NCBI GenBank assembly: GCA_052387905.1
Contig: JBQTIR010000011.1
Location: forward strand, 62,001 to 126,000
Direction: 5' to 3'
Origin: JBQTII01 sp052387905
GTDB lineage: Bacteria > Actinomycetota > Actinomycetes > Sporichthyales > Sporichthyaceae
DNA length: 64,000 nucleotides
The position numbers and the translations under genes were made by a program. The notes under the pieces are model-generated. The model was not told the origin of the DNA. It searched no databases and saw nothing but the letters and a program-made list of their open reading frames with translations. Numbering within the stretch: position 1 is the stretch's first letter; every line of letters begins with the position of its first letter. Shown one piece after another: positions 33,041 to 45,582 of this stretch.

Positions 33041-34987
33041 ATGCGACCGTTCGTCATCAACCGTCACGGCCGGATGGTGTTCCCGTCGAGCTACTTCCCC
33101 GACATGGACCTTTCGCTGTTCGCCGGACTGGAGCAGTTCGAGGCCGCGGTACGCCGTGACTTCGACGAGAAGTCGCCCACCGGCTCGGACATCCTCGATC
33201 GGGTCGAGACCGGCAAGTACGACAACCGGTTCGAGTTGCTGCGCGACGTGGCTCTGAACCTGTTCTGGGGCAGCCGCTACATCCTCACCCTGTGGGAACC
33301 CCGGCCGACGCGCTGGCGGGACGTGCCCCGGCACTCCGACGAGGTGTTCCTGCCGGTGATCACGCCGTGGGCGGATGCCGCGCGCAAGGTGGCCGCGGTC
33401 GCCGACACCTATCGCGCCCTGCAGCCCGCGTGGGACGCCGCCGCCGAGGACGCCATCTTCGAGATCCTCTTCGACGTCTTCGGGCACAAGCTCTACCACG
33501 CCAGCGATCTGCCCGCGCTCAAGCCGACCGTCTCCGAACTGCTTGCCATGCCGGACGCGCTCACCTTCGTGCTCCCCGACCACGATCCCGACTATCCGAC
33601 GTTCAGCGAAGCGGACATCCTGGACCACCAGGCGGATCCGGCAGAGCTGGAGTCGCTCGGACGCTGGGCGCGGGTGCTGCACAACGTCTACCCGTGGGAT
33701 CGGGCGCGCACAAAGCTCGCACCGGCTACGTCGGTGGGCGACGACGACTTCGTCGTGCTCTACGTCCCCCGCAGCCCAGCCGTGACCGGCTTCGTCAAGC
33801 GGGTGAAGGAGCACCGAGCCTCGAGCGACGCGCCGGCGGTAGCGGCGGTCGTCGCTCGCCCCCCGATCCGGCCGTTCCCGGCCCTTGATGTGCGTCGCAC
33901 CTTTGCGGTGCAGCCCCGGATCGCCGCATTGGCGGCCCTGCGCGGTGAGCACGTGTGCACCAACGACGACGTCATCCGCAACTCGGCGATCAACTGGTCC
34001 CCGATGAGCGCCGCGCAGATCTCGGCGAAGACCGGCATCGAGTCGCGTTGCTACACGGCCAAACCGCTGGAGCAGCTCGCGCTGGACGCCGCCCGGGCGG
34101 CACTGGCCGCATCCGGACGGGCCCCGGAGGAGATCGGCGCGGTGATCGTCTCCACCTGCACCAGCAATCGCCTGATCCCCTCGATCGGGGCCTACATCTC
34201 CGGTGAGCTCGGCATCTACCGCACCTACATGTCCGGTGATCTGGTCGCCGCGTGCGCCGGCTTCGCCTACGGGCTCGCCGAGGGCGTGCGGATCCTGCAG
34301 GAGGTCAACCGCCCGCTGCTGCTGGTGTGGGCGGAGAAGTTCTCCGACAAGATCGGCAGCGTGCGCACCTCACGCATGCTCTTCGGCGATGCCGCAACCG
34401 CGATGGTGCTCTGCCCGGTCGAGGGCTACGCCCCCGGCGATATCGAGATGCTGCAGACCTACGCCAGCGGTCCCGTCAGCGAGGTCAACTCGATCCTGTG
34501 GCCCAACCCCGACTTCGACGGCAACATCACGGTGTACGGACCGCAGGTGAAGTCGCTGGCCAAGCGCTACCTCGCGCAGATGATCGAGGAGATGAAGCAA
34601 CTTCCCGCCTCCGACGGCAAGGGAAATCTGCTCGACAGCGTTGACGTGATGGTCCCGCATCAGGCCAACAAGGTCATGGTCTCCGACATCGCCCGCGGGG
34701 TGGGCTTCCCGATGGACCAGGTGTACTTCAACATCGAACGGACCGGCAACGTCTCGGCCGCCAGCATCCCGCTGGCCATCCACGACGCGGTGGTGGACGG
34801 CGCCATCGACCGGCCCATGCGCATCTTCTGCCCGGGCTTCGGCGCCGGCGCCGTCGCGGGTTACGCCGTGCTCCACCTCGACCCGGCGATCGTGGTGCGC
34901 GCCAACACCGTCACGAGGTCACCCGCGTCGAACGTCGGGCCGGCCCGCGGAGCGACGGTGGCTGATGTGAGTGAGGCGTTCAGCTGA
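33041..34987 (+). CDS. KAS III-like ketoacyl synthase fused to an unknown N-terminal domain
   Basis: A 648-residue protein. Residues about 290-630 form a thiolase-fold KAS III/FabH-like domain with the complete triad: Cys405 (DLVAACAGFAYG), His540 (VPHQANKV) and Asn570 (ERTGNVSAAS). The first 280 residues are a separate mixed alpha/beta domain rich in Trp, Asp and Arg (FGHKLYHASDLPALKP) with no recognised family. Condensation of an acyl-CoA starter is expected; the N-terminal part may choose or load it. ATG 33041 is close to a plausible promoter region. It converges without gap on an SDR gene that could reduce the product. Confidence 0.82.
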   Translation: MRPFVINRHGRMVFPSSYFPDMDLSLFAGLEQFEAAVRRDFDEKSPTGSDILDRVETGKYDNRFELLRDVALNLFWGSRYILTLWEPRPTRWRDVPRHSDEVFLPVITPWADAARKVAAVADTYRALQPAWDAAAEDAIFEILFDVFGHKLYHASDLPALKPTVSELLAMPDALTFVLPDHDPDYPTFSEADILDHQADPAELESLGRWARVLHNVYPWDRARTKLAPATSVGDDDFVVLYVPRSPAVTGFVKRVKEHRASSDAPAVAAVVARPPIRPFPALDVRRTFAVQPRIAALAALRGEHVCTNDDVIRNSAINWSPMSAAQISAKTGIESRCYTAKPLEQLALDAARAALAASGRAPEEIGAVIVSTCTSNRLIPSIGAYISGELGIYRTYMSGDLVAACAGFAYGLAEGVRILQEVNRPLLLVWAEKFSDKIGSVRTSRMLFGDAATAMVLCPVEGYAPGDIEMLQTYASGPVSEVNSILWPNPDFDGNITVYGPQVKSLAKRYLAQMIEEMKQLPASDGKGNLLDSVDVMVPHQANKVMVSDIARGVGFPMDQVYFNIERTGNVSAASIPLAIHDAVVDGAIDRPMRIFCPGFGAGAVAGYAVLHLDPAIVVRANTVTRSPASNVGPARGATVADVSEAFS

Positions 34988-35731
34988 TCAGGCCATGTCC
35001 CAGCCGCCGTTGACCGCCAGCACCGATCCCGTGATGTACCCGGCCTCCTCGGCGACCAGGAACGCCACCGCACGGGCGATCTCGTCAGCGTTGCCCAACC
35101 TGCCGACCGGAATCGTCTTGATCACCCGTTCCAACACGTCGTCGGGCACCTCGGCGACCATGTCGGTATCGGTGTACCCGGGGGTGACGCAGTTGACGGT
35201 GATTCCCTTACGGGCGACCTCCCGGGCCAGGGATTTGGCCAGTCCGAACTGGCCGGCCTTGGAGGCGGCGTAGTTCGACTGCCCGACGGCGCCGGTGGCG
35301 CCGACTGCCGAGCTGATGTTGACGATTCGCCCGTACTCCTGGGCAATCATGGGTTCCAGCACGGCCTTGATCATGTAAAAGGAGCCGGACAGGTTCACCC
35401 GCAGCACGGCGTGCCAGTCGTCGATCGTCATCTTTCGCACGGTTTTGTCGACGGTGACACCGGCGTTGTTGACGAGGATGTCGACGCGTCCCTTGAGCGC
35501 GAGCAGGTCGGTGACCATGCCGGTGCAGTCCGCCGGGTCGCCGATGTTGCCCGCGTGCAGGGACACCGACAGGCCATCCTTGGTCAGCCGCTCGACGAAC
35601 TCCTCGGCCCTGGGACTGATCCGGCTGCATCCCGCCGCCACGTGAATCCCCTGCTCGGCAAGGTTGGTGGTGATCGCGGCGCCGATGCCGCGCACCCCGC
35701 CGGTAACGATTGCAACCCGCTGCTCGACCAT
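34988..35731 (-). CDS. FabG/PhaB-like short-chain dehydrogenase
   Basis: A 247-residue classical SDR with TGGVRGIGAAI (cofactor glycine motif), NNAGV, catalytic Ser in ISSAVGATGAVG and YAASK (Tyr-x-x-x-Lys), and PGYTDTDM. It resembles acetoacetyl-CoA reductase and FabG. NADPH dependence is suggested by the lack of an acidic residue at the end of the second strand (AAGCSR). It converges directly on the KAS III fusion gene, so the two stop codons are adjacent but the transcripts differ. A role in reducing a 3-ketoacyl intermediate is inferred. Confidence 0.9.
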   Translation of the reverse strand: MVEQRVAIVTGGVRGIGAAITTNLAEQGIHVAAGCSRISPRAEEFVERLTKDGLSVSLHAGNIGDPADCTGMVTDLLALKGRVDILVNNAGVTVDKTVRKMTIDDWHAVLRVNLSGSFYMIKAVLEPMIAQEYGRIVNISSAVGATGAVGQSNYAASKAGQFGLAKSLAREVARKGITVNCVTPGYTDTDMVAEVPDDVLERVIKTIPVGRLGNADEIARAVAFLVAEEAGYITGSVLAVNGGWDMA

Positions 35732-35853
35732 GCCTGTGCTCCTCGGGTGTGATCCGCGACACCGTTGTCGCGGTCGCGACGTTATACGGTCTGCCCCGGC
35801 CCGAGGTGATCAGCCGACGAGGGTCGGCGGTGTCGGCAGCGTGCTGACGCCGG

Positions 35854-36210
35854 TCAGCCGCCGGTGAGGTGGGCGATGATCTTCTGCCATTCCTCGGTCG
35901 GGGAGAAGTCCACGTAGGACACGTCGGTCAGGGCGAAAGGCGCGTGGCCTGGTCCCCAGTAGAACGCCTGACCGGCCTCGTAGGTCTGGTCGCCGCCGGG
36001 CACCCGCATCAACAGCCGGCCCGAGATCATGTATCCCCAGTGCGGGCACTGGCAGGCGTCGCCCTCCAGTCCGACCAGTGCCGGGGCGAGGTCGGTGCCT
36101 TCGGTGAGGGTGATGAACGAGGCGGTCATCTCGCCGACCTCGGTCATTCGCAGCTCGACGTTGTCGTTCTTGATCACGACCGGCAAAGCGTCGGGGGTGA
36201 GGGTCTGCAT
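35854..36210 (-). CDS. Small cupin-domain protein
   Basis: A 118-residue single-domain cupin with a beta-barrel pattern: GDACQCPHWGYMISGRLLMRVPGGDQTYEAGQAFYWGPGHAPFALTDVS. Metal-binding residues are only partly conserved, as the first motif has a single His (HWGY) and the second has GHAP. ATG 36210 follows GGAGG at 6-base spacing. It lies 70 bases downstream of the large BTAD-AAA regulator and probably shares its transcript. Substrate is unknown; a binding or isomerase role is possible. Confidence 0.8.
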   Translation of the reverse strand: MQTLTPDALPVVIKNDNVELRMTEVGEMTASFITLTEGTDLAPALVGLEGDACQCPHWGYMISGRLLMRVPGGDQTYEAGQAFYWGPGHAPFALTDVSYVDFSPTEEWQKIIAHLTGG

Positions 36211-36280
36211 GGTGGCCTCCGCGGCTGGATTGTGTGCACGGGTCGGTCCCGCAGACCCCAGCCAAGCGGCCCCGCGTTCC

Positions 36281-39200
36281 TCAAACGTTCCCGGCGGCCA
36301 GGGCAGCGCAGCGGGCGGCATCCTGCGGCTGTCCGACGGCCGTGAAGCCGGCGGCGGCGGCGGCGAAGTGCACACCGGATGGCGCCTCGGTGGCGAGGGC
36401 GTAGTGGCCGCGAACCTCGTCCCGGGCGGCATTCCAGGCGGGGAGCTTCATGACGACGTCGGCGAGGAAGTCCACGGTGGGCATCCACCGCTCCAGCCGG
36501 TCGTGGTCGCCGGCGCGGGCTGCGGCGATGGCGGCCGGGACGGCCAGGGTGATCCGGCAACCGGGGCACGTCTCCAGTGGGCCCTGGACCGAGGACTCGG
36601 CGTCCTCCAGCACGGCGAGCGCGCCATCCCGATCGCGGGCGGCGAGGATGCGGGCACCGTAGATGCGGTCGAGAAGGTGGAAGCCCACGTTCGACTCCCG
36701 AGCGACGGCAAGGGCGTCGTCGAGCAACGCCCGGGCCTCGGCGGGCCGGTCGCGGTAGAGCTCGAGCTCAGCGCGGCGCTGAACAGCTAGTGCCTCACCC
36801 ACGGCGCCACCGAGGTCACGGCTGAGCCGGGCCGCGGTTCGCAGGTCGACGTCGGCCGCGTCCAGGTGCCCGGACAGCAGCTCTGCCTCACCGCGCAGCG
36901 TCACTGCGTAAGCCCGGCCGCGGGCCGCACCGACCCGGTCGGCCTCGGCCTCGAACGCATCGGCGAACGCGATCACGTCCGGGTAGGGCGCGGTGCCGTA
37001 GAGCAGACGCTGACTGATGCACAGGTGCCCGTCGAAGGCCGAGATGGCCAGGTCCGGCACCGTCGAGGTGTCCAGCAGATCCGCCCAGACGCTCCCGCGC
37101 AGATCCCCGCGGGCGTGCGCGGCCGCCGCCTGCGCCCAGGAGGCGATCACCAGCGTGCCGTGGTCTCCGGTCTGCAGGGCCAGGCGCCGGCTCTCCGCCG
37201 CCTTCGCGGTACCCAGGTCCGGGGTGGCGAAGCCGAGGACGGCGGCCCCCGCCCAGGCCAGCGCTTCGGCCAGGCGCCCGTCGACGCTGGTCGGCACGAG
37301 TCCCTGCAAGGTCACCACGCCACCGGCCGGGTCGCCCTGCTTCACCTGTGCAAGTGCTTGTTTCGCCCGCAAATTGTCGGCCTCGGCGCCCCCGATGACC
37401 TCGGCGGCCCGGGCGTAGGACTGCGGTGCACGCAGGTCCCCCAATGCTTCGAGGGCCTCGGCGCGCAAGCGCAGGGCATCGCCGGCGGTGGGGTCGTGCC
37501 CGAGAACGGTGTCCACGTGGCGCAAGGCCTCCGCGAACGCACCGAGTCCGGCGGCTCGTCGTGCCGCCGCCACCAAGTAGGGCGCGGCCTGCGCGGGCTG
37601 GTCCCCGTCAAGCCAGTGTTGGGCGATGAGTGCCGGTTCGGCCCCGGCGGCTGCCAGGCGCCGCGCTGCGTCGCGGTGGATCGCGATCCGCTCGTGCGGC
37701 GGAACCTGCTCCGCCAGGGCGTGGCGCACCAGATCGTGGCGGAACCGGTAGCGGGCGCCGTCGACGATCAGTGCGCCCGCAGTCAGGGCATCGTCGAGGA
37801 AGGCGAAGGCGTCGGGCTCGGCGAGCCCGGTGAGTGCGAGCACCCCGGTCGGATCGAGGTCGTGGTCGACGACCGCCAGCCGTCGCAGCATCGCCACGGC
37901 AGCGTCACCGAGATCCAGGAAGCGGGTGGTGACTGCCTCCCACACCGAGCGTGGGATCGTCAGCGGCGCCACCACCGGCTGGGCCCGCGCGAGCTCGAGA
38001 GCGAAGAACGGGTTGCCGCCCGCGAGCGCAACGATTCGCGGCAGCGCCTCGGCGGCCGGCGCAGCGCAGGCACCGGACTGCAGCAGCGCCGTCATCTCCT
38101 CGGCCGGTAACGGCCCAAGTTCCAGGGCGACTGCCAGTCCGGCGCGCTCCAGGGCGCCGACCCCGGCGGCCAGTGGCGCGCGCACAGCCTCCGGGCGGTA
38201 GGACACCACGACCAGCAACGGCACCGGACCTTGAGCTCTCGCCAATTGCGCCAGCGCCTCCGCCGTCCCATCGTCGGCGAGATGCACATCATCGAGCACC
38301 AGCAGCACGCCCGCGCTGGCTCGGTGCTCCATGAGCAGCCGGTGCACGGCCCCGAAGACCATGTGCCGACTCAGCCCGGCCACCAGCGGCTGCGCCGGAC
38401 GGGCCATCGTGGTGAGTTCGGCGAGGATGGAGCGGACCTGCGGCGAGAGCACCTCGAGCAACCCGCGGTCCCGGGTGAGGATGGTGTCGACCGCGTCGAC
38501 CAGCGGTGCATAGGGACCGCACCCGGTCTCGGCCGTGACGGCGATCGTCGCCCACCCGTCCGCTCCGGCAGTGCTCGCGAGCTCGCGGCACAGCGCGGAT
38601 TTGCCGATTCCCGCAGGGCCTCGGATGACCAACGCTCCCAGCGCTCCCGCCCGGGCGGCGGTCAGCGCCGCGGTGGCTCGGCCGAGTTCGAGATCCCGTC
38701 CCACGTAAGCGGTGCCCGCAATGTCGAGCCCCGCGACGCAGTCGGCGTAAAGAGCGCGGCTCTCAGCATCGGGTGCCACGCCCAGCTCGGCCTGCAGCAC
38801 CGTGCGCATCCGCCCGTACCAGCGGATCGCGGCGTGCCGGTTGCCGGCCGCCAACGCCCCGCGCATCAGTTCGCGGTAGGCGAGTTCGTCGGTCGGGTCG
38901 ACCTCGATCAGACGTTCCCACAGACCCGCGGAGCGCAGCACCTGCCGGTGACGGCTGCTCAGGTGCTCGCGCCGCTCCTGGGCCCAGTCCGCGTAGCGCG
39001 CGTCGGGGAGCAGGACTCCGGTGCAGGCTGCCGCCGCGAGGGCGCTCGCGGCCGGGTCCCCACTGCGCACCGCCGTCTCGGCGAGCTGTTCAAAATTCAT
39101 CACGTCGGTGCGCAGGACGGCTCGGGGGAACAGTGCGACCCGCCCGCCAGCCAGGACGACGGCGTCCTCGTGGTGCAGAGCCGTGCGGGCCTGATGGGCG

Positions 39201-39451
39201 GCCTTGCGCAGGTTGGCTGCGCCGGCTGCGGGCTCAAGGTGGGGCCAGAGTGCGTCGATGACCTGCTCACGGAGCAGCACGTGACGATCGGCGAGGGCGA
39301 GCAGCTGCACAAGTTCGGCGGAGCGCCGCCCCGGCCACACGGTGTCGGGAACCTTCACGCCGTCGACGGTGACGTCGAACCGGCCCAGCAGATCGATGTG
39401 GATCTCGCGCTGGTCCCCCGCCGGTCTGCTCGTGGTGCTCACCCGCGCCAT
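36281..39451 (-). CDS. BTAD/AAA-ATPase/TPR transcriptional regulator (SARP-like)
   Basis: A 1056-residue regulator. The N-terminal winged helix (IHIDLLGRFDVTVDGVKV to LRKAAHQARTAL) and bacterial transcriptional activation domain (to about 250, ending GVAPDAESRALYADCV) precede an AAA_16 ATPase with Walker A RGPAGIGKSALCREL and Walker B LLVLDDVHLADDGT, then a long TPR-type helical half. There is no C-terminal LuxR HTH, so DNA contact is through the N-terminal domain. Proteins of this layout integrate a nucleotide and ligand signal to activate nearby genes. The downstream cupin is a candidate target or signal protein. Start ATG 39451 or GTG 39442. Confidence 0.9.
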   Translation of the reverse strand: MARVSTTSRPAGDQREIHIDLLGRFDVTVDGVKVPDTVWPGRRSAELVQLLALADRHVLLREQVIDALWPHLEPAAGAANLRKAAHQARTALHHEDAVVLAGGRVALFPRAVLRTDVMNFEQLAETAVRSGDPAASALAAAACTGVLLPDARYADWAQERREHLSSRHRQVLRSAGLWERLIEVDPTDELAYRELMRGALAAGNRHAAIRWYGRMRTVLQAELGVAPDAESRALYADCVAGLDIAGTAYVGRDLELGRATAALTAARAGALGALVIRGPAGIGKSALCRELASTAGADGWATIAVTAETGCGPYAPLVDAVDTILTRDRGLLEVLSPQVRSILAELTTMARPAQPLVAGLSRHMVFGAVHRLLMEHRASAGVLLVLDDVHLADDGTAEALAQLARAQGPVPLLVVVSYRPEAVRAPLAAGVGALERAGLAVALELGPLPAEEMTALLQSGACAAPAAEALPRIVALAGGNPFFALELARAQPVVAPLTIPRSVWEAVTTRFLDLGDAAVAMLRRLAVVDHDLDPTGVLALTGLAEPDAFAFLDDALTAGALIVDGARYRFRHDLVRHALAEQVPPHERIAIHRDAARRLAAAGAEPALIAQHWLDGDQPAQAAPYLVAAARRAAGLGAFAEALRHVDTVLGHDPTAGDALRLRAEALEALGDLRAPQSYARAAEVIGGAEADNLRAKQALAQVKQGDPAGGVVTLQGLVPTSVDGRLAEALAWAGAAVLGFATPDLGTAKAAESRRLALQTGDHGTLVIASWAQAAAAHARGDLRGSVWADLLDTSTVPDLAISAFDGHLCISQRLLYGTAPYPDVIAFADAFEAEADRVGAARGRAYAVTLRGEAELLSGHLDAADVDLRTAARLSRDLGGAVGEALAVQRRAELELYRDRPAEARALLDDALAVARESNVGFHLLDRIYGARILAARDRDGALAVLEDAESSVQGPLETCPGCRITLAVPAAIAAARAGDHDRLERWMPTVDFLADVVMKLPAWNAARDEVRGHYALATEAPSGVHFAAAAAGFTAVGQPQDAARCAALAAGNV

Positions 39452-39515
39452 GGTGTCCCAGACCGCGTCCGGACGGAAGCGCCGGCAGCTGCCGGTGGTG
39501 CGGGATGCCCCGTGG

Positions 39516-40150
39516 TCAGGCTGTGCGGTCGCTCCACGGGGCATCGGGCGGCCGCAACGCCGCCAGGCCGCCGGGTCGCGCCATCGCCGCGTGCAGGGCC
39601 AGCACACCCATCACGGTGAGCGGGTTGTGCAGCTCGCCGGCAAGCACGCCGTGGACCAGGTCGGTCAAGGCCACCCAACGCAGTTCGAGGTCGGCCTCCT
39701 CGTGCAAGCCGGGCACGTGCTCGCCCTCGACGGCGCGGGTCCCGCGGGCGAGGTAGATCCGCACGGCCTCGTCACTGCAACCTGGGCTCGTGTAGGCATC
39801 GACCAGCACGCGCCAGTCTCCGCCCGTGAGGTGTGCTTCCTCGGCGAGTTCGCGCTGAGCGGCGAGCAGGGCGGACTCCCCCGGTTCGTCGAGCAGACCT
39901 GCCGGGAACTCCCACAAGCGCCGCGAGACCGGGTGGCGGTACTGGCTCAGCACCAGCACCAGAGGCGCGCCGGGATCAGTGTCGTCGAGAACCAGCACCC
40001 CTGCCGAGCCCGGATGCACGACCAGGTCCCGGACTGCGGTGACGCCGTCGGGCATCTGAACCTCGTCGACGCGGATCGCGATCTTCGCGCCCTGGAAGGC
40101 GATCCGGGATGAGCGGACGGGCCACGTCTGCGCAAGGTCCGCGAGCGTCA

Positions 40151-40151
<1 letters not shown>
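39516..40151 (-). CDS. NUDIX hydrolase (ADP-ribose pyrophosphatase-like)
   Basis: A 211-residue NUDIX protein. The Nudix box is GLLDEPGESALLAAQRELAEEAHL (GX5EX7REUXEE fold with the metal-binding glutamates) preceded by LWEFPAG, typical of ADP-ribose pyrophosphatases that clear free ADP-ribose. The GTG start overlaps the pyrG stop by one base (TAGTG). A NUDIX gene immediately after pyrG is a conserved actinobacterial arrangement. Confidence 0.92.
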
Positions 40152-43105
<2,954 letters not shown>

Positions 43106-43109
<4 letters not shown>

Positions 43110-44725
43110 CGTCGCTCCCGCAGGCTCAGCAGGACTTCCTGGGTGCCATCCCGGTCCAGGACGGCGATGCCGAGGACGTAGATGCTCCCGGCGAGTACGG
43201 CGCACACCGCAGCACCGAGCGTGGCGGAGGCGAATCCGGCCCCGTCCCACAGCGACCCGACCCGGTAGCAGATGTTGCCGGTGGCGATCGCGACGATCAG
43301 CGCAACGGCGCCGGCGCGCAGCAGCGCCGCGCGGGCCTGGGCCTCGAACTCCGCGGCCACCACGACGAGCAGCCCGATGCCCGCGGCGGTCATGCCGATC
43401 GAGTTGCCCAGCGCAAGGGCCAGCACGGTGTGGTCTCGGTCGAAGGCGAGGACCAGGGCCAGCGCCGCCCCCACGGCGGTGACCCAGCCGCTCACCATGA
43501 CGGTCGCGGCGATCCGGCCGCGGTGCTGGGCGTAGAGAACCCGGCTGAGCAGCGCGACCAGACCGAACCCGACCAGGCCCGGTGCCAGGCCCAGTATGGC
43601 GTCGGCCAGGGAGTCTCCACCGGCCAGTCCGCCGTTGCTGGCGAACATCCGGGACACCGGGACCGCACTGGCCGCAAGGGCGGCCGCGCCGCCGACGCTC
43701 AGGAGCAGGACCGCGCGCGCCGTCGTGGCGCCGTCGCGCACGCGCTCTGCGTCGGCACCGCGGGCGGCGGCCTGCGCCAGGCTGGGGAAGGCCGCGGTGG
43801 CGACCGGCAACGCGAGGACCGCGTAGGGCACGAGATACACCGCGTACGCCCAGGTCCAGGTGGTCAGCGCGCCGGGAGCGCCCTGGTCGTTGGCGATCCA
43901 GGCGATCGCCAGCGTGGCGCCCTGCTGGGCGAGCAGGGCGGCCAGGCCCGCGGTGGCCAGGGCGCGCGCGGCCGCGGCGACACCGTCGTCGAAGTGCAGG
44001 GTCGGGCGCAGGCGAAGACCGATGACGAAGGCCGGGACGACGACGCTCAGTGCGAGGGTCAGGACACCGAGCGTGGTCCCCAGCGCAAGCGCCGTCTCCG
44101 CCTGCGCAGGAATCAGGGCGACGCCGCGTTCGCCGTCGGCGAGGGCACTGAACAGGACGTAGGCGCCGATCACCACGGCGCTGGAGAGCAGCGGTGACAG
44201 CGCCGCGGCGAGGAAACGCCGGTGCGCGTTGAGCGCGCCGCCCAGCACGACGGCGACGGCGTAACAGAGCAGTTGCGGGGTGAACCAGAGCAGCATGCGG
44301 GTGCCCGAGTCCACCGCGCCCGCGCAGGCCGGATCGTCGGACAGCAGCGCACGCATCAACGGCCTGGCCCCGAGCGCCAGCGCCGCCGTCACCGGTAGCA
44401 GGAGCAGGACCGCCCAGGTGAGCAGGGCAGACGTGGTCCGGTTGACCGCGGCCCGGTCCCCCCGGGCGATCGCCGGAGCGAGCAACGGGATCACCAGGGC
44501 GGCCAACGCACCGCCGGCGACGACCTCGAAGGCGACGTTCGGCAGCAGGTTCGCCGTCGTATAGGTGTCGGCCAGACAGCCCGCGCCGACGGTCTTGGAG
44601 AACACCAGCCACCGACCGAAGCCGACGGTCCGGGCCAGCACGGTGATGACGGCGATCAGCACGGCGCCACCCACGATGCCGGTGGCGATCCGGCGGGTGG
44701 TGTCGCTGCCGGCGGGTTCGCTCAC
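43106..44725 (-). CDS. murJ: MurJ/MviN-like lipid flippase
   Basis: A 539-residue MOP-superfamily membrane protein with about 14 helices. MurJ features include the N-terminal TVGFGRWLVFSKTVGAGCLADTYTTANLLPN, close to the MviN signature, and a central cavity region rich in Ala/Leu with Arg residues. MurJ flips lipid II across the membrane. In this cluster, between a GT4 glycosyltransferase and an MraY-like transferase, it could serve a different lipid-linked sugar; many actinobacteria have a second, longer mviN near the chromosome end. The GTG at 44725 overlaps the upstream stop. Confidence 0.85.
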
Positions 44726-45582
44726 GCGCGTTCCGCGGGTCGGCGCCCGAGCTCGTCGGCCCAGCGCAGGGGTGGGGTCGCAGCGATCACCTTGGTGAAG
44801 CTCACCTTCTCGCTGGCGGCGACCAGCAACGCGAGCGCCGCGAGGGTGCGTAGTCGCCCGGCGGTGTCCCGGCCCAGCAGGGTCGCCAGGCCGATCCCCG
44901 CGCCGAGAGCGTTCGCACCGGCATCGCCGAGCATCACCTGTTCGCCCAGGTCCCGCGGCAGCAGCGCAGCCGCCGCCCCGAGGGCCCCGGCCAGCGCTGC
45001 TCCACCGGCTCCGGCTCGCGCGAGGGACGGCGCGTGCAGCAGGGCGACCTTGCTCGCGCGTCCCGGACGCAGGTCGAAGAGGTTGACCACGTTGGCGTAT
45101 CCGGCGACCACCCCGGCGCCGACCACCGCGCCGCGGGCTCCGGTGGACACGGGCGCCGCGGCCAGCAGTCCGACGAGTGGGAGGCCGGCGAGCTTCACGG
45201 CGCCAGTGGTGAGGTGTCCCTGGCGCAGCGCACCGAGGTGCCCCCTGAGTCCCTTCGTGCTCTGGCCGCGTTCGCCCGGTTCTGCGAGGTCGTCGAACAG
45301 GCCCAGGGCCCCGGAGCCGAGCGTCGCGCCTACCCCGGCGACGCGGGCCCCATGCGGTAGCCCCGGTGCGAGAGCGAAGGCGACCGCCGTCCCGAGTGCC
45401 ACCGCCGGTCCGGCCAGCAGCGTGACCGGCTCGCCCCGATGGTTCTTGCGCTCCCAGCGCTCGCGCCCACCAGGGGGCCGGGACGCCAGCGCCGCATAGG
45501 CCACCCGGGTCGCGACCACAGCGATCCCTGCTGCGGCAAGTCGTCCGGCCACCGCGGCACCGATGCCCGCGTTCTCGCTCAC
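44722..45582 (-). CDS. MraY/WecA-like glycosyl-1-phosphate transferase family protein
   Basis: A 286-residue hydrophobic protein with weakened MraY/WecA features: NHRGEPVTLLAGPA near the start, GLFDDLAEP (the DD motif), NVVNLFDLRPGRASK and GDAGANALGAGIG (the DAGA loop). Members attach a sugar-1-phosphate to undecaprenyl phosphate. It is shorter than MraY (about 340-360). Translation is coupled to both neighbours by 4-base overlaps, suggesting stoichiometric expression with MurJ and SteB. Catalytic activity is inferred. Confidence 0.78.
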   Translation of the reverse strand: MSENAGIGAAVAGRLAAAGIAVVATRVAYAALASRPPGGRERWERKNHRGEPVTLLAGPAVALGTAVAFALAPGLPHGARVAGVGATLGSGALGLFDDLAEPGERGQSTKGLRGHLGALRQGHLTTGAVKLAGLPLVGLLAAAPVSTGARGAVVGAGVVAGYANVVNLFDLRPGRASKVALLHAPSLARAGAGGAALAGALGAAAALLPRDLGEQVMLGDAGANALGAGIGLATLLGRDTAGRLRTLAALALLVAASEKVSFTKVIAATPPLRWADELGRRPAERA

